From Tritrichomonas musculus (lineage: Eukaryota > Parabasalia > Tritrichomonadida > Tritrichomonadidae), in assembly GCA_039105265.1 (NCBI GenBank), contig JAPFFF010000016.1:310001-374000 (forward strand): DNA of 64,000 nt. The letters are read 5' to 3'. Shown piece by piece: positions 48,308 through 59,346 of the stretch. The first letter of the stretch is position 1. Each line of letters starts with the position of its first letter. The notes beneath the pieces were generated by a model. That model was not told the DNA's origin, made no database searches, and saw nothing but the letters and a program-made list of their open reading frames with translations. The position numbers and the translations under genes are program-made.

Positions 48308-49999
48308 CTGTCTTGATATTCAGCAATCCGTTTCTTTATGAATTCCATAACAAGAGGGAGATTATATTTTTTGCATCGAAAAAATTTTGACCTATCATTC
48401 CAGTCAAAGATGAAATTACATATCTTGAGTTCAGCTTGGAGTTTTGGATAAAAGTTAGAGGAAACAAATTTCTCTTTGAGAATAACAATTTTCTTGATAG
48501 GAATTGATTTTACAGATTTAATCAAAAGCATTCAGACAAATTAAGAATCATAAATGTAATTCGTCTCACTCGAAAAATTTTAATATATTTCAACTCATTA
48601 AAACATCATCAACAATTGAAATATGAATGTAATCGTTTATTTCTCTGAATGAGGTCATTAATGTAGCAACATTTCTGAGATGTATTTTTATATGGGCAAA
48701 GGAAAAAAACCGCTCCCGTCTATGTTATATATTAAAATTAATGCTTGAAAATCAAAAGAAATACAAGGAACAAGGTTTGAAAATCAATTTCAGTAGTATC
48801 AAACGAATAAATATTACGCAGAACACTATGCAATTTTATTTTGGATACAAACAATTCTTGTTCCATATATAACGAAAGAATGAAAGCGTCAATTTGATGA
48901 GAATGCTCCAATATTACTGATTTTTGATTGATTAAAGTCATAGTCAATGGAAGATATAACTCGTAAATTAATCCCAAACAATATAAAAAATTATGAATAC
49001 CTCCAAATTCATCTTATATTCAACAAGTAATGGCTTTAAGCATACTTGGACTAATTTTTATAGAAAGATTGCAATGAAAGTAGTAAAAATAGTCAGATCA
49101 TTTACCAAGAAACGTAAAAATCAAATATATTATCGGGATTGAAAGAGTCTGGAATTGAAAATAATATTTGCAAATGGAATTATTGATGAAATTGAAGTCA
49201 ATAAATCGAAAGATTTAAACAAAGAAATCAAATAAATAAAAAACAATTTAAAAATAAAAAGAATTATCACTTGTATTTTTCATTTTTGAAAAAAAATTTG
49301 AAATAAGCCATTTGAAACATTATCAAAAAATTAAAATATGATATATATATTTCAATAGAAATCGAGGTCCAGAGGAGGAATGAGGTATAGGTTTGTGATA
49401 ACAGAGCTTATTCTCTACTACTTTGTCGAAGCTCTATTCAACATGAACATTCAAGGACAGAAAATTGAATTATATGAAGAAATATTTGTCCAATATGTTC
49501 GTATCAGACTTCATCCACAACATTTCTAAAGTTGATTTGTACGGTGTTTTGTCAAGCATAGACTAGTGAAAGAGATCAACAAAATCCGTATGTTAGAATC
49601 TAAATTAATGAATTATCAGGAGAGAAGAACAAAATCCCTATATATATTTTCTGAATGCCTCAAAAGATAATTACATTTTGTAAAAACAATACTTTTTGAT
49701 TATGAAAATTGAGTAATTCGTACAACTATTAATATGCATATGAAAATATAAACATCATTTCAAATTAATAACAATACTCATTTTTTCTTTTGATATTTTA
49801 GATAAAGTATCGAGATATGAGAATGCAATTTCTATAATAATTGATCATTCTAAAAAAATATTAATATTACAAAAATTTAAAAATAAATTCAAAAATAAAT
49901 CTTTTTATTTAGTAAAGTAAAACAATATAAAATAATATTTTGATTATTAATCTAATTTTAATGAATATTTCTTAAAATATTTAGTGATTATTTTTTGAA
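48308..49999. other. No supported gene; scattered minor open frames
   Basis: Two 79-codon minus-strand frames (48292..48531 and 48738..48977) have protein-like composition (for example ILEHSHQIDAFILSLYMEQ) and could be parts of one decayed gene, but no family is recognised. The rest is AT-rich flank of the MRH receptor gene. Confidence 0.4.
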
Positions 50000-50002
50000 T
50001 AA

Positions 50003-52981
50003 ATGCAAAAAATTCAATTTTATCAGAAAATTCAGATTTTTGAAATCATTCAAATGTTTAACTTTCTATTCGCGCTTTTAGTTTCATATAATCGATATAT
50101 TGGAGATTGTTATGCAATTATAGATCAATATGAATATGATTTAACACAATTTATTGATAAAGACCCTTATTTTTCTGAAAGTAATTCTTATACATATGTT
50201 ATTCGATTATGTCCAAACACAGTTAGTGGTGACAAAGAAGATGTATTTATGTTACAATGCCCGAAAGATTTTTCTAGCGCTTGCCGTGATATAATCACTC
50301 AGAATTCGTTAAATTTCAAACCACGAAATCCGAAGAATTTTAGTGAAGGTGTTATTTATTACGCAGAAGGCGAACCATTTACAGAAGATGGTCAGACTTA
50401 CAAAACTTTAGATTTAGAATTCGATTTAATTTGTGATCCACAGTCAACTGCTGACAAAATTGACTTTACTTACACATACGATGATGAAGTAAATATTGGA
50501 CAAGTTTCTTTACGAGGAAAAACCTCAGCAGCCTGTCCAAAAGTTGTTCAAAGCCCGACACCGACTCCTGTTTATGAACCAGATTGCAAATATACTGACA
50601 GAAAAGATGATGATACAGATGTTGGTATAGATGGTGACCTTAAAACATTAAATGATGGACCGTTTGGTGTCAAAACCATTTTAACCATTGATGGCAAGAA
50701 TAAATCATTATTTTTCCAAGCATGCGAGCGAATGCTTTGTCCTCCCACATATAACTGTTCAACTACAGGTTATTCATCAGCCTGGCTTTGTGATGAAGAG
50801 AGCGGATCACGGAATTGCATATCATATGGAGTTGGATCGAGTGATCCTGATCTCAGGCCAGTTGACACATCCCTAGCGAATGGCATGATATACCACATGA
50901 ATGACACCAGTACCAACAAATCCATTGAACTTACGCTCACTTGCAGCTCAAGTTTTCCAGAAGGTCATATTTTATGGTCAAATTTAGGGGTTATGATCGA
51001 CAATACTTTATCCATTGGCGGGAAAACGAAAGAGTTCTGTCTTCGCGTCATCCCAACTCCCACACCACAGCCGGAAGGGGGCTCATGTGTATTCAACAAG
51101 ACGATGAATAATCGTAAAATTTCAATTGACCTTGAAACGTTCAACAAAGGTCAATCCGGATGGTCAATTAATGTAAGTGTAGAAACGGACTCAGCTTTGC
51201 ATCCAGACTCCACCTTGATCTACCAACCTTGCGGCGGTGTAATCTGCCCGCCTGACACTTACTGTGATGGCGACGAGGACGCGCAGGTGTGGCTGTGCTA
51301 TGAGCTATCGGGGAGCAAAGAATGCATTGGCTATGGTCTGACCAAATATAACGTCTCAATTAATTTGGCCGACCAATCAAGCCTCTCAAACGGTCTCTCT
51401 GTCGGTTACACTGGAGATAACAGAAGGTTCGCCGACGTCACGTATTACTGTGACCCTTTCTTGGCACCAGACGTCCTCATCCTTCCGGCATACGTCACGC
51501 TCGTCGGCAGGAGGCTGAGCTTCTACGTATCGTCCAAGGGGGCCTGTCCGTTTAATGAGGGCCCCTCCTATTCACCGTCGCCGCAGCCTTATCCAACGGC
51601 GACAGAGACACCGGTCCCAAAGCCCTGGCACCCCAAAAAACCGTCCAAACCGTCGGAGCCAACGCCGACGCCCCAGCCGACTGTATCGCCTGATTTTGTG
51701 GTGCACAATGACACGCACTATGCAATGCTGTCTTTGGACCAATTGTCACAGCCACTTTTTGAGGGCAATGCTATCGTCACCCATAATAAGAGCAGCAGCA
51801 GCCTCTTCATGACATGGCATCCTTGGATCCTGACAGACTGCCCCAACGCGCACAGCTGCGATGACTTTAGCTACTCCAACCTTTGGCTGTGCTGGACGGA
51901 GGACGACTCTGTTCGCTACTGCCACCCAGCGGCAGACAAGACGATCTCGCTCGACATGCGGTTCACTGAGGAAGGCGCCGATGAGGTCTCAAACGGAGTC
52001 GTTATCAATTATGGCGGCGGTTACGGTTTTGCCACAAAGATCGTCTCAAAGTGTAACATATTCGAAACAGAGTCTCTCAAATTTGACGACGGAGCTGACT
52101 TCACTTATCACGACGATAATAACGGACGGTTGACGATCATTATCGACTCAAAATTAACTTGCCCTAAAGAACTGGCAACCCCAACAATACCGCCAACACC
52201 ACTGCCGTCCCCTCCTGTTGATCCCCATTCAAAAGTTGATCGGCATTTCACATCAAAAGTTTTTGATGGACAAGTGATCGATTTGGACCTCGCTGAAATC
52301 GGCTCTTTTTCTCAGACGGTTTTTGTCAAAACCGCTAATAAAGAAAACAATGAAGTCTATCGTTCTTCAATTTTTTTCAATCCAGCCGCCGTACAGCCCT
52401 GCCCTTCTGGATTCACTTGCGTGTCGTCTGAGAAATCGTCTCTCTGGAGCTGCTTTAACTCGACGACCGTTAAAAATGTCTGTGTGCCGATTGGAGACGA
52501 CCGTTTTGGCCTTGGTTTTCAGCTCCTTGAAAATAAACGGTCGCCACATAATGATGCTGTTCCAAACGGCGTCTCTGTGAAGTACTCTGGCGGTTATGAC
52601 TTGGCCGAATCGACAATAGAGTTCATCTGCAATACCGACTCTGTTGATTCAAGTGTCACTTTTCAGGATGTCGCCCAAAAAAGCGGAAATTCATTCACAT
52701 TCTCAATTTTAACTAATCTTGCTTGCCCAGTAAAATCAACTGCAAGAGGTGCAATTTCAGGAGGAGCGGTTTTCCTGATTCTTGTCATTGTGGTCTTTGT
52801 TCTCTACTTCTCGATTGGAACTCTCGTTGAGTTCATACGAAATGGAAGCATATCAATACCAAATTCGAAATTTTGGACCGAGTTTTATATTTGCGTTATT
52901 ACTTCAATTAACTTTATTTTCTCATGTGGAAAGAAGACAATTTTGATCAAAAATGAAGCAAATTATGATTCTATTAATTAA
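50003..52981 (+). CDS. Type I membrane protein with five MRH (P-type lectin-like) domains
   Basis: 992 residues. The likely signal peptide is at MFNFLFALLVSYNRYIGDC (an internal Met at residue 18 may be the true start). Five repeats of ~150 residues follow (about 34-175, 195-350, 360-515, 570-715, 735-915), separated by Pro/Thr linkers such as SPTPTPVYEPDC and PTPTPQPEGG. Each repeat has the MRH pattern: ICPPxTYC, a xLC(W/Y) strand, a G-Y-G turn, then SNGxxxxYxGG with a following Cys. There is one transmembrane helix (VFLILVIVVFVLYFSIG, near 925-940) and a short cytosolic tail with IPNSKFWTEF. MRH domains bind mannose-6-phosphate or glycans in lysosomal sorting receptors (established), so this may be a sorting or surface glycan receptor (inference). 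The middle of the gene is GC-rich. Confidence 0.7.
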   Translation: MQKIQFYQKIQIFEIIQMFNFLFALLVSYNRYIGDCYAIIDQYEYDLTQFIDKDPYFSESNSYTYVIRLCPNTVSGDKEDVFMLQCPKDFSSACRDIITQNSLNFKPRNPKNFSEGVIYYAEGEPFTEDGQTYKTLDLEFDLICDPQSTADKIDFTYTYDDEVNIGQVSLRGKTSAACPKVVQSPTPTPVYEPDCKYTDRKDDDTDVGIDGDLKTLNDGPFGVKTILTIDGKNKSLFFQACERMLCPPTYNCSTTGYSSAWLCDEESGSRNCISYGVGSSDPDLRPVDTSLANGMIYHMNDTSTNKSIELTLTCSSSFPEGHILWSNLGVMIDNTLSIGGKTKEFCLRVIPTPTPQPEGGSCVFNKTMNNRKISIDLETFNKGQSGWSINVSVETDSALHPDSTLIYQPCGGVICPPDTYCDGDEDAQVWLCYELSGSKECIGYGLTKYNVSINLADQSSLSNGLSVGYTGDNRRFADVTYYCDPFLAPDVLILPAYVTLVGRRLSFYVSSKGACPFNEGPSYSPSPQPYPTATETPVPKPWHPKKPSKPSEPTPTPQPTVSPDFVVHNDTHYAMLSLDQLSQPLFEGNAIVTHNKSSSSLFMTWHPWILTDCPNAHSCDDFSYSNLWLCWTEDDSVRYCHPAADKTISLDMRFTEEGADEVSNGVVINYGGGYGFATKIVSKCNIFETESLKFDDGADFTYHDDNNGRLTIIIDSKLTCPKELATPTIPPTPLPSPPVDPHSKVDRHFTSKVFDGQVIDLDLAEIGSFSQTVFVKTANKENNEVYRSSIFFNPAAVQPCPSGFTCVSSEKSSLWSCFNSTTVKNVCVPIGDDRFGLGFQLLENKRSPHNDAVPNGVSVKYSGGYDLAESTIEFICNTDSVDSSVTFQDVAQKSGNSFTFSILTNLACPVKSTARGAISGGAVFLILVIVVFVLYFSIGTLVEFIRNGSISIPNSKFWTEFYICVITSINFIFSCGKKTILIKNEANYDSIN

Positions 52982-54228
52982 TCAATTGATAATTTAAAAA
53001 AAAAAAATCATGTTTTTTATTAGTAATGTATAAATAAACTATCATTTTTTCTAATATATTGATATATTATTTAGCTTGCTCCTGCTTTCAAAAAAAATAT
53101 CTTATTATTTTATTTAATTGGCAAATGTTAAAATAAAAACCTGTAATTAATTGCAGTGGACATTATATTTATATATTTCTTTTTATATTCAGGTCTTTTA
53201 TTGATGAAATATTTATTTCAAAATCAGAATTTTAAGATTATTTTCCTATTAGATTGATTCTTGTACAACAACATATCTTTATTTATATACCAAATTTATT
53301 TTCCATAGTCTTTTTATTTATTGGATAAATTAATTCCTTTTAAATCTTTTAAAATTAATGAATCATTAATAAAATCAGGCATTAATTTCATTTAAAACGC
53401 CGTTTAAGTATTTTGTAGCTAAAAGTAATGGAATTTGACTAATAAAAAAATATCAATTTTTCTACCAAATTTTTATTAGTTTAACCAAATAAAATCAATG
53501 CACATATTTGTTTAAAAGTGCTTCATTTTTGACTACTACCTAAGGAGATTATATAAACCTTGTTCAAAAAACATTACATCCATCTTAATTTAAAATAATC
53601 ATATCTTTATATTTTAAATATGAATTCATTTTTTAAAATTTAATTAATATTATGATAATTATTTAATATATTATTAATGAAGAATAATGCAATTAAATTA
53701 CTTGATAAAAAAGATAAAAAGATTTAAAATTTGAAATGGAGGAAAAGTTTTTTTTGAATTGAATGTTTTCAAAAAAACGTATTTCGATCGATATTGAAAA
53801 ACTAAATAAAAACAATTTTTGAATTGATAATATTTTCAATTTTTAATCATTTTATCTATGATAGAATTCTATGAGTTCTGTCAATATTTTGATGAAAACT
53901 GAAACCTATATTTGAAGTTAGTAAAGTATTGGTATATGATTTGATTGAATAACAAAATTTTATAGATTTCCTCATATGTTTAAATTTTTTGTATGGTGCT
54001 TCAATTTTTGAATCCTTTGTCGATTACTATCATTTTTTAATGAACAATTTTTCTTAGCTTTTATAAAAGTATAAACAAATAAATACATATACTTATTTTT
54101 ATAATAAAACATAAATTAATAAAATATAAAAATTAATCTTATATATTCATTTTTTATTAATATTTTTTGGCAGAAATACCTTTTTTTTGTGATATGAACA
54201 TCCGATCAATTAATAATTTTATCAAAAT
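52982..54228. other. 1.2-kb AT-rich spacer, no gene seen
   Basis: No open frame of interest. It contains the 3' flank of the receptor gene and the 5' flank of the acyltransferase gene. Confidence 0.6.
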
Positions 54229-55173
54229 ATGCCTCTGTATACGCAAGTTCCAATTAATGATCCTAAATTGCACAATCAGACAGAATTGACAGAAATCAGT
54301 CGAAAAGAATATGATGAATTACTTTTGAACCACCCTTCGAGCAAATTTGAAGATATTCTCAGAATAATTTTATTTTTTGTCACGTTAGGACCTATCAAAT
54401 TTATATTAACCATTACATTTTTTACATTGTACTGTATAATTATGTTTACCTTAAATTCTTTTAAAAGATTTTTCAAATCAGAAAGACAATACAAAACATT
54501 TGCGCAGAACGTATTATATCCATTTTCCAGAATTACTTTATTTGCAATGGGAGTTGTCTATATTAAAAGAACTGGCAAAGTTGAGAAGAACACTAGAACT
54601 TTATTAATTAATCATTTGACTTTATTCGATATTACTGCTGCCATTACATTTTTTGATAGCTCATATTTAGCAATGAAAAGTATTAAAAATAATTTCATTA
54701 TCAAAGGCGCAAACGAGATTTTCAATATGATTTACGTTGACAGATCAAAGGCTGGACAAGGAACCACAGATGTATTGAGAAAAGTTCAAAACGATTACTC
54801 ATTGGCCCCAATTGTTATATTCCCAGAAGGAAAAGTTACAAATGGTGATGGCCTCCTTGGATTTAGAACAGGTGCTTTCATTAATGACACACCTCTCCAA
54901 CCAGTTACATACAGATACAAACTTTGGTTCTGCTCAAGAGGACTTTCTACAATTGCATGGGTACATCCAAACGATTTGTTTTATGTTTGGCAAGTCTTCA
55001 CAATTCCATTCATGACATTAGAAATAGATTGTTTACCACAAATATGCTTCGAGGGATCTAATAAAACACCACAAGAAAAAGCAAAGGAAGTCGAATTAAT
55101 AATGGCAAATCATCTTGGATGCCTTGCAGTTAAACAAACCAATAAAGAATATTTCTCAACACACACAGACTAA
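54229..55173 (+). CDS. Lysophospholipid/glycerolipid acyltransferase (PlsC-type)
   Basis: 314 residues. Two hydrophobic N-terminal segments (about 43-78) anchor it to a membrane. The acyltransferase motifs are motif I NHLTLFD with His129 and Asp134 (H-x4-D), and motif III VIFPEGKVTNGDGLLGFRTGAF with FPEG at 198-201. The segment YVDRS (170-173) is the motif II region. Family members move an acyl chain from acyl-CoA to lysophospholipids or glycerol-3-phosphate at the ER. The short length and IFPEG form resemble the LPCAT/AGPAT group, but the exact acceptor cannot be read. The last 50 residues have no clear domain. Confidence 0.88.
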   Translation: MPLYTQVPINDPKLHNQTELTEISRKEYDELLLNHPSSKFEDILRIILFFVTLGPIKFILTITFFTLYCIIMFTLNSFKRFFKSERQYKTFAQNVLYPFSRITLFAMGVVYIKRTGKVEKNTRTLLINHLTLFDITAAITFFDSSYLAMKSIKNNFIIKGANEIFNMIYVDRSKAGQGTTDVLRKVQNDYSLAPIVIFPEGKVTNGDGLLGFRTGAFINDTPLQPVTYRYKLWFCSRGLSTIAWVHPNDLFYVWQVFTIPFMTLEIDCLPQICFEGSNKTPQEKAKEVELIMANHLGCLAVKQTNKEYFSTHTD

Positions 55174-55595
55174 GGTCCTCAATGAAAAAAAAAAAAATAA
55201 GGCAATAATATTTTTTACTGATAATATATATAAAATAAAAAATCTAATTAAGATTTTTTCTTTTAATTATTAAAAATAATTATTAATCACTTTTAATATG
55301 AATATTATTAAAACTATTGATTTCAGTTATATGCTTTTCTTGAAGAGATATTCATATTTTTTTGAAATACACATTATAAAAAATATGTTTATCTTGAAAA
55401 CCACATGATATATTCAAATACAAAAGATATTTTTGGATTATAAAATAATAAATATATTTGCCATTATAATAATTTAATACAAGAATTATAATCACAATAT
55501 GATCAGATAATATAAATACAACTTAATTAATAAAAAAAAGATATCAATTTAAAAAAAGAGTAAAATAAACTATTTTGTGATTTATTAAAACTAAC
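55174..55595. other. Convergent spacer, no gene seen
   Basis: AT-rich 3' flanks between the acyltransferase gene (+) and the pullulanase gene (-). Confidence 0.55.
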
Positions 55596-57812
55596 CTAAC
55601 ACATTATTCTTTTTTTTTCTAAATAAACGTTAACTGATTTCGAGCTAACGGTTATTTCACCACATTCACAAGCTATTTCTGTTGCACCAGCCTGTACCTC
55701 ATTTGCGATTAGCGACCATTTTCCTTCTGGCAACGAGCAAATAAAGTCATCATCAGTTGGATTTACAACAGCGACAACTTTTTCATTCAAACCGTCATCA
55801 AATTCAGCGATCAAGCATTCACCATCCACTTTGACCTCCACTTTTTCAGTTTCTGAAGTCAAAACCTTAATTTTTTTTCTCATGTCAATCAATCCTTTAT
55901 AAAACAAGAAAGTCTGATATTGAACACAATTTGGAGACAAATTTTGCCACTTAATGTTGTTGACATCATCGCTTGAATTATAACTGTTATCGTTATAACT
56001 GCCATCCGGGTTGACTTTTGATCTCAAAATTTCTTCGCCGGATTGCATAAGAACAGTTCCGTTGCTCAGCATGACGAGGGCAGCTCCCATTCTATTCATC
56101 TTTATGATTTCAGCGTCATTTGACTCAGGACAAGAGATTTTCAATTTATCGAACAACGTGTTGTTATCATGAACAGAGATGTAATTGATGACAGAAGCAT
56201 TACTAACACTCCAAGAGACGTGTTCGTTCTTCTTCACACCTCCCTCGAGTCCGAAGATCACTTTTTCAATCGATTTTTCATCGGTTGGGTTGCCAAGATA
56301 ACCCGGCTTTTCATGATCAAAGACGTTACCACGAATTCCGTCACGAAATGCGTCATTAAAGACGGCAATTGTGCCTGCAGAATGACCAGAGCCAACAATT
56401 TGTTTAATGTTGGCTTGATTAGCAAGAGGAACATGTGTTGCAGTTCCCATCATCCAAGCCTCACCGTAAATCAGGGCACTTTTGTTAACCGAATGAATTT
56501 TCTTCTCAATTTCGCTCATTGTTTCAAGGTCAATTAAACCCATCAAATCAAACCGAAAACCGTCAATTTTATATGTTTCCATCCAGTATAAAACACTATC
56601 GATGATGTATTTACGAAACATTAAACGCTCAGATGCAGTGTCATTACCACAGCCAGAACCATTCGAATTAGTTCCATCGTCATTATAACGATAGTAGTAA
56701 AAAGGCACAATTTTATTCAGGTTACTATTTGTATCGTAAGTATGATTGTAAACAACATCCATTACAACGCCAAGACCTTGACAATGAAGGGCTTGTATCA
56801 TCCTTTTGAATTCTATTATTCGATTGCTTCCATCTTCTGGAATGGTCGAATAGCTGCCTTCTGGAACATTGTAGTTTTGCGGATCATAACCCCAATTGAA
56901 TTGATCACCTTTACTTTCATCAACTGATTTGAAATCAAAAACTGGCATTAAATGAATATGCGTTATACCCAAATCTTTAACATAATCAATGCCAATTGGT
57001 ATTCCATTCGAGTTCTTCATACCAGTCTCAGTGAACGATAGATACTTCCCTTTGTATCGGCTCTTTTCAATGTTGTTGCTGAAATCACGAACATGCGTTT
57101 CCCAGATGATTGCCTGCCTGTAGCTGTCCAGATCAATGTAAGTCTCTTTTTCAAAATCTTTGGGACGTGCTTGACAATGATCAACTACCATACCTCGGAG
57201 ACCGTTTAAACCGGCGGATTTTGAATAAGGATCAACTGCTTCTTGCATTCCGTTTGATGTTGTTACCGTATATGTATAATAAATGCCATGACCAACGCCT
57301 TTTTCGCTATGTGACCAAATTCCAAATGGTTCTTTGTCCATTGTAACGGTTAAAAACGGTTCACAACCGTTTCCTGCATTGAAAAGGTTTAATAAAACGG
57401 ATTTCGCTGTCGGTGCCCAAACTTTGAATGTGGTGCCGTCTTTGGAAACTGTGGCACCAAGATCATTACCATCGTATGTGAAGTTTTTGATGAAGTATTC
57501 ACTATCAAACACTTCTCGCGGTATAGCCTTTTTTGTACCATAATCATCAATGGAAACAGTATATGATTTGGTGAGATCTATGTCTTCTTGTAATTTTATT
57601 GTACCCATATCTGTTAATAGGTTAAGGGAAGAGATTGATTTGATTTTAATAGGCATGTTTTCTGAATCGATAATTTGAATTTGCGATATATCTTTAATAT
57701 TTATTGGTTGAGAAATCTGGTATGAAATTGTATTCATTGTGTCAATTACCATTTTTAATATATTTTTAATAATTTCAATTGCTTCCTCTTCTTCTTCTTC
57801 TTCATTAATCAT
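55596..57812 (-). CDS. Pullulanase, type I (GH13, CBM48)
   Basis: 738 residues. A CBM48-like N-terminal module at about 115-215 (FTYDGNDLGATVSKDGTTFKVWAP) precedes a GH13 barrel. The type I pullulanase signature FNWGYDPQNYNVPEGSYS is present, with VVMDVVYNHTY (region I), DGFRFDLMG with the Asp nucleophile near 421, YGEAW with the acid Glu near 450 and YISVHDN near 549. A beta domain follows. It starts with a Glu-rich MINEEEEEEEAIEI segment, and no export signal is visible. It should cleave alpha-1,6 branches in glycogen or starch-like glucans, matching trichomonad glycogen metabolism. The domain order is bacterial, so lateral acquisition is plausible. Confidence 0.93.
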   Translation of the reverse strand: MINEEEEEEEAIEIIKNILKMVIDTMNTISYQISQPINIKDISQIQIIDSENMPIKIKSISSLNLLTDMGTIKLQEDIDLTKSYTVSIDDYGTKKAIPREVFDSEYFIKNFTYDGNDLGATVSKDGTTFKVWAPTAKSVLLNLFNAGNGCEPFLTVTMDKEPFGIWSHSEKGVGHGIYYTYTVTTSNGMQEAVDPYSKSAGLNGLRGMVVDHCQARPKDFEKETYIDLDSYRQAIIWETHVRDFSNNIEKSRYKGKYLSFTETGMKNSNGIPIGIDYVKDLGITHIHLMPVFDFKSVDESKGDQFNWGYDPQNYNVPEGSYSTIPEDGSNRIIEFKRMIQALHCQGLGVVMDVVYNHTYDTNSNLNKIVPFYYYRYNDDGTNSNGSGCGNDTASERLMFRKYIIDSVLYWMETYKIDGFRFDLMGLIDLETMSEIEKKIHSVNKSALIYGEAWMMGTATHVPLANQANIKQIVGSGHSAGTIAVFNDAFRDGIRGNVFDHEKPGYLGNPTDEKSIEKVIFGLEGGVKKNEHVSWSVSNASVINYISVHDNNTLFDKLKISCPESNDAEIIKMNRMGAALVMLSNGTVLMQSGEEILRSKVNPDGSYNDNSYNSSDDVNNIKWQNLSPNCVQYQTFLFYKGLIDMRKKIKVLTSETEKVEVKVDGECLIAEFDDGLNEKVVAVVNPTDDDFICSLPEGKWSLIANEVQAGATEIACECGEITVSSKSVNVYLEKKRIMC

Positions 57813-58465
57813 TTTTTATCAAATTATCTTGCTTTGAAAAACTGAAAAATAATTCATAGATTATTGAAAGAAAGAAATTCTACAATTGAATACATTACAT
57901 GTAATATTTTATTTAACATTGAAAATTATTTTGAGGATTTCTTCAAATATGATAAAAAAGTAAAATTAAAAATTTTAGTTCAATAATATTAATATGATAA
58001 TAACATGGAATTTTTAATTAGAAATAAATTAAATTGATGATTAATGAAATGATTTCTTGGAAAACACTCTTTTTTTTGTTCTTAAATTCATTTTTAATAT
58101 TAAATATGATTTTATTTTTTATATTTTATTATTTTTCTTAGTATTTCCCTAGCAATTTATGAAATAAACAATATAAATAAAAATCAACGATGGATTTAAA
58201 TTTTTCAATTTGATACAAAAAGTTTAATTAGTATTATTTTCAATTTATCAACTTAAATCATGAACAAAGCCAATTCTAAAACTCTAAACCTTAATACTTA
58301 AGCTTACGATGACAATATTTTTTTTTTTTATTTTTTTAAGTCAATTTATCTAGTTGATATAAATTTACGTCAATAGAAAATACAGAACAAATACTATTTA
58401 ATGAGGAAAAAGTTGTATAAATGCAGCTCTTTACTTATTATATACAAGTAACATAATTAATTTTG
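57813..58465. other. Intergenic, no gene seen
   Basis: AT-rich, with T runs near 58,320. Promoter side of the pullulanase gene and 3' flank of the tetraspanin. Confidence 0.55.
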
Positions 58466-59075
58466 TTAATTACTAACTTTCAAATTTTCACAGCAAACAA
58501 GGTAGCTTGCACATACTAAAAGAATTACTTCAACAACTGTCATGACAATTGCAGCAATTTGTAATTGCTTTATATGGCTATTGATTTCATCCGAAATTTT
58601 GTTATAACAAAGAATAGCTTTCCCATCTTCGGGTTTATAACCACAATCTGATAAAAGTTCTTCAGTTTTGAATCCACAACATTGCATATTTTCTTCAATA
58701 CTAATTCGAGTATTTTTGTATTTATCGTTCATCCAATTTTCTTCAATTCCGTCAATTATTTTATCTTTAAAACGAAAAGCAAGGACTACTGCAACGATTT
58801 CAACTGCAATAACTATAACGATTATAATTAAATAAGTAATATATAGACATCTCTTTTGACAACAGCATAGTAAGAAACCAATAATCGAAGATACTATTGC
58901 AAATGCCATTGCAATCAAAATAAAGATAAATGGAAGATTATTCTTAATGAATTTGGCCCAATCTTGATTTTTTTCTTTAGTGTACACAATAACAGCAGCA
59001 ACAACTGCGCATATAATAACACATACGCTGACTATTCCTATTAACCAACGAGAAAATCCATTGCAACAACCCCAT
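58466..59075 (-). pseudogene. Tetraspanin with a one-base frame problem at its start
   Basis: The body is an open frame to 58466, whose first in-frame start-like codon is a GTG at 58987 (VYTKEKNQDW). Upstream, the same frame continues WGCCNGFSRWLIGIVSVCVIICAVVAA, a good first transmembrane helix after the GCC motif, but has no ATG before a stop. The only ATG there (59075) is one base out of frame because ATG runs into a GGGG; with one G fewer it would give MGCCNGF. Downstream are helices 2 and 3, an extracellular loop with QCCGF (tetraspanin CCG motif) and other Cys, and helix 4 (AAIVMTVVEVILLVCASYLVC). Tetraspanins organise membrane microdomains. The base excess may be a sequencing error or a true lesion. 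Confidence 0.7.
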
Positions 59076-59346
59076 TTTAATAATATATATTTTTCAATTC
59101 ACAAAAAATTTTATTTGAAATTTATATCATCGTAATTGAATTCTCTACGATCAAAGTATTTAAATACTTAAAGTATCATTCAAATATATTTTTTTGAATG
59201 ATTTTATCGGTTAAAATAATTCTTTATTTATTTCTTCATGTCATCATTTAAAGATTATAAAATATACCCAAATGAACTTATATAATAATGAAATTTGCAA
59301 ATATCAATAATAATATATAATTTTTAGTGATACCGCACATACAAAA

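Noticed and set aside
51552-52133. Several 60-90-codon Arg/Ser/Pro-rich frames on both strands
   Set aside because: Open by chance because the receptor gene is GC-rich here; no conserved motif.
58987-58987. Tetraspanin start at a GTG
   Set aside because: It would remove the first transmembrane helix, which is clearly encoded just upstream in the same frame.
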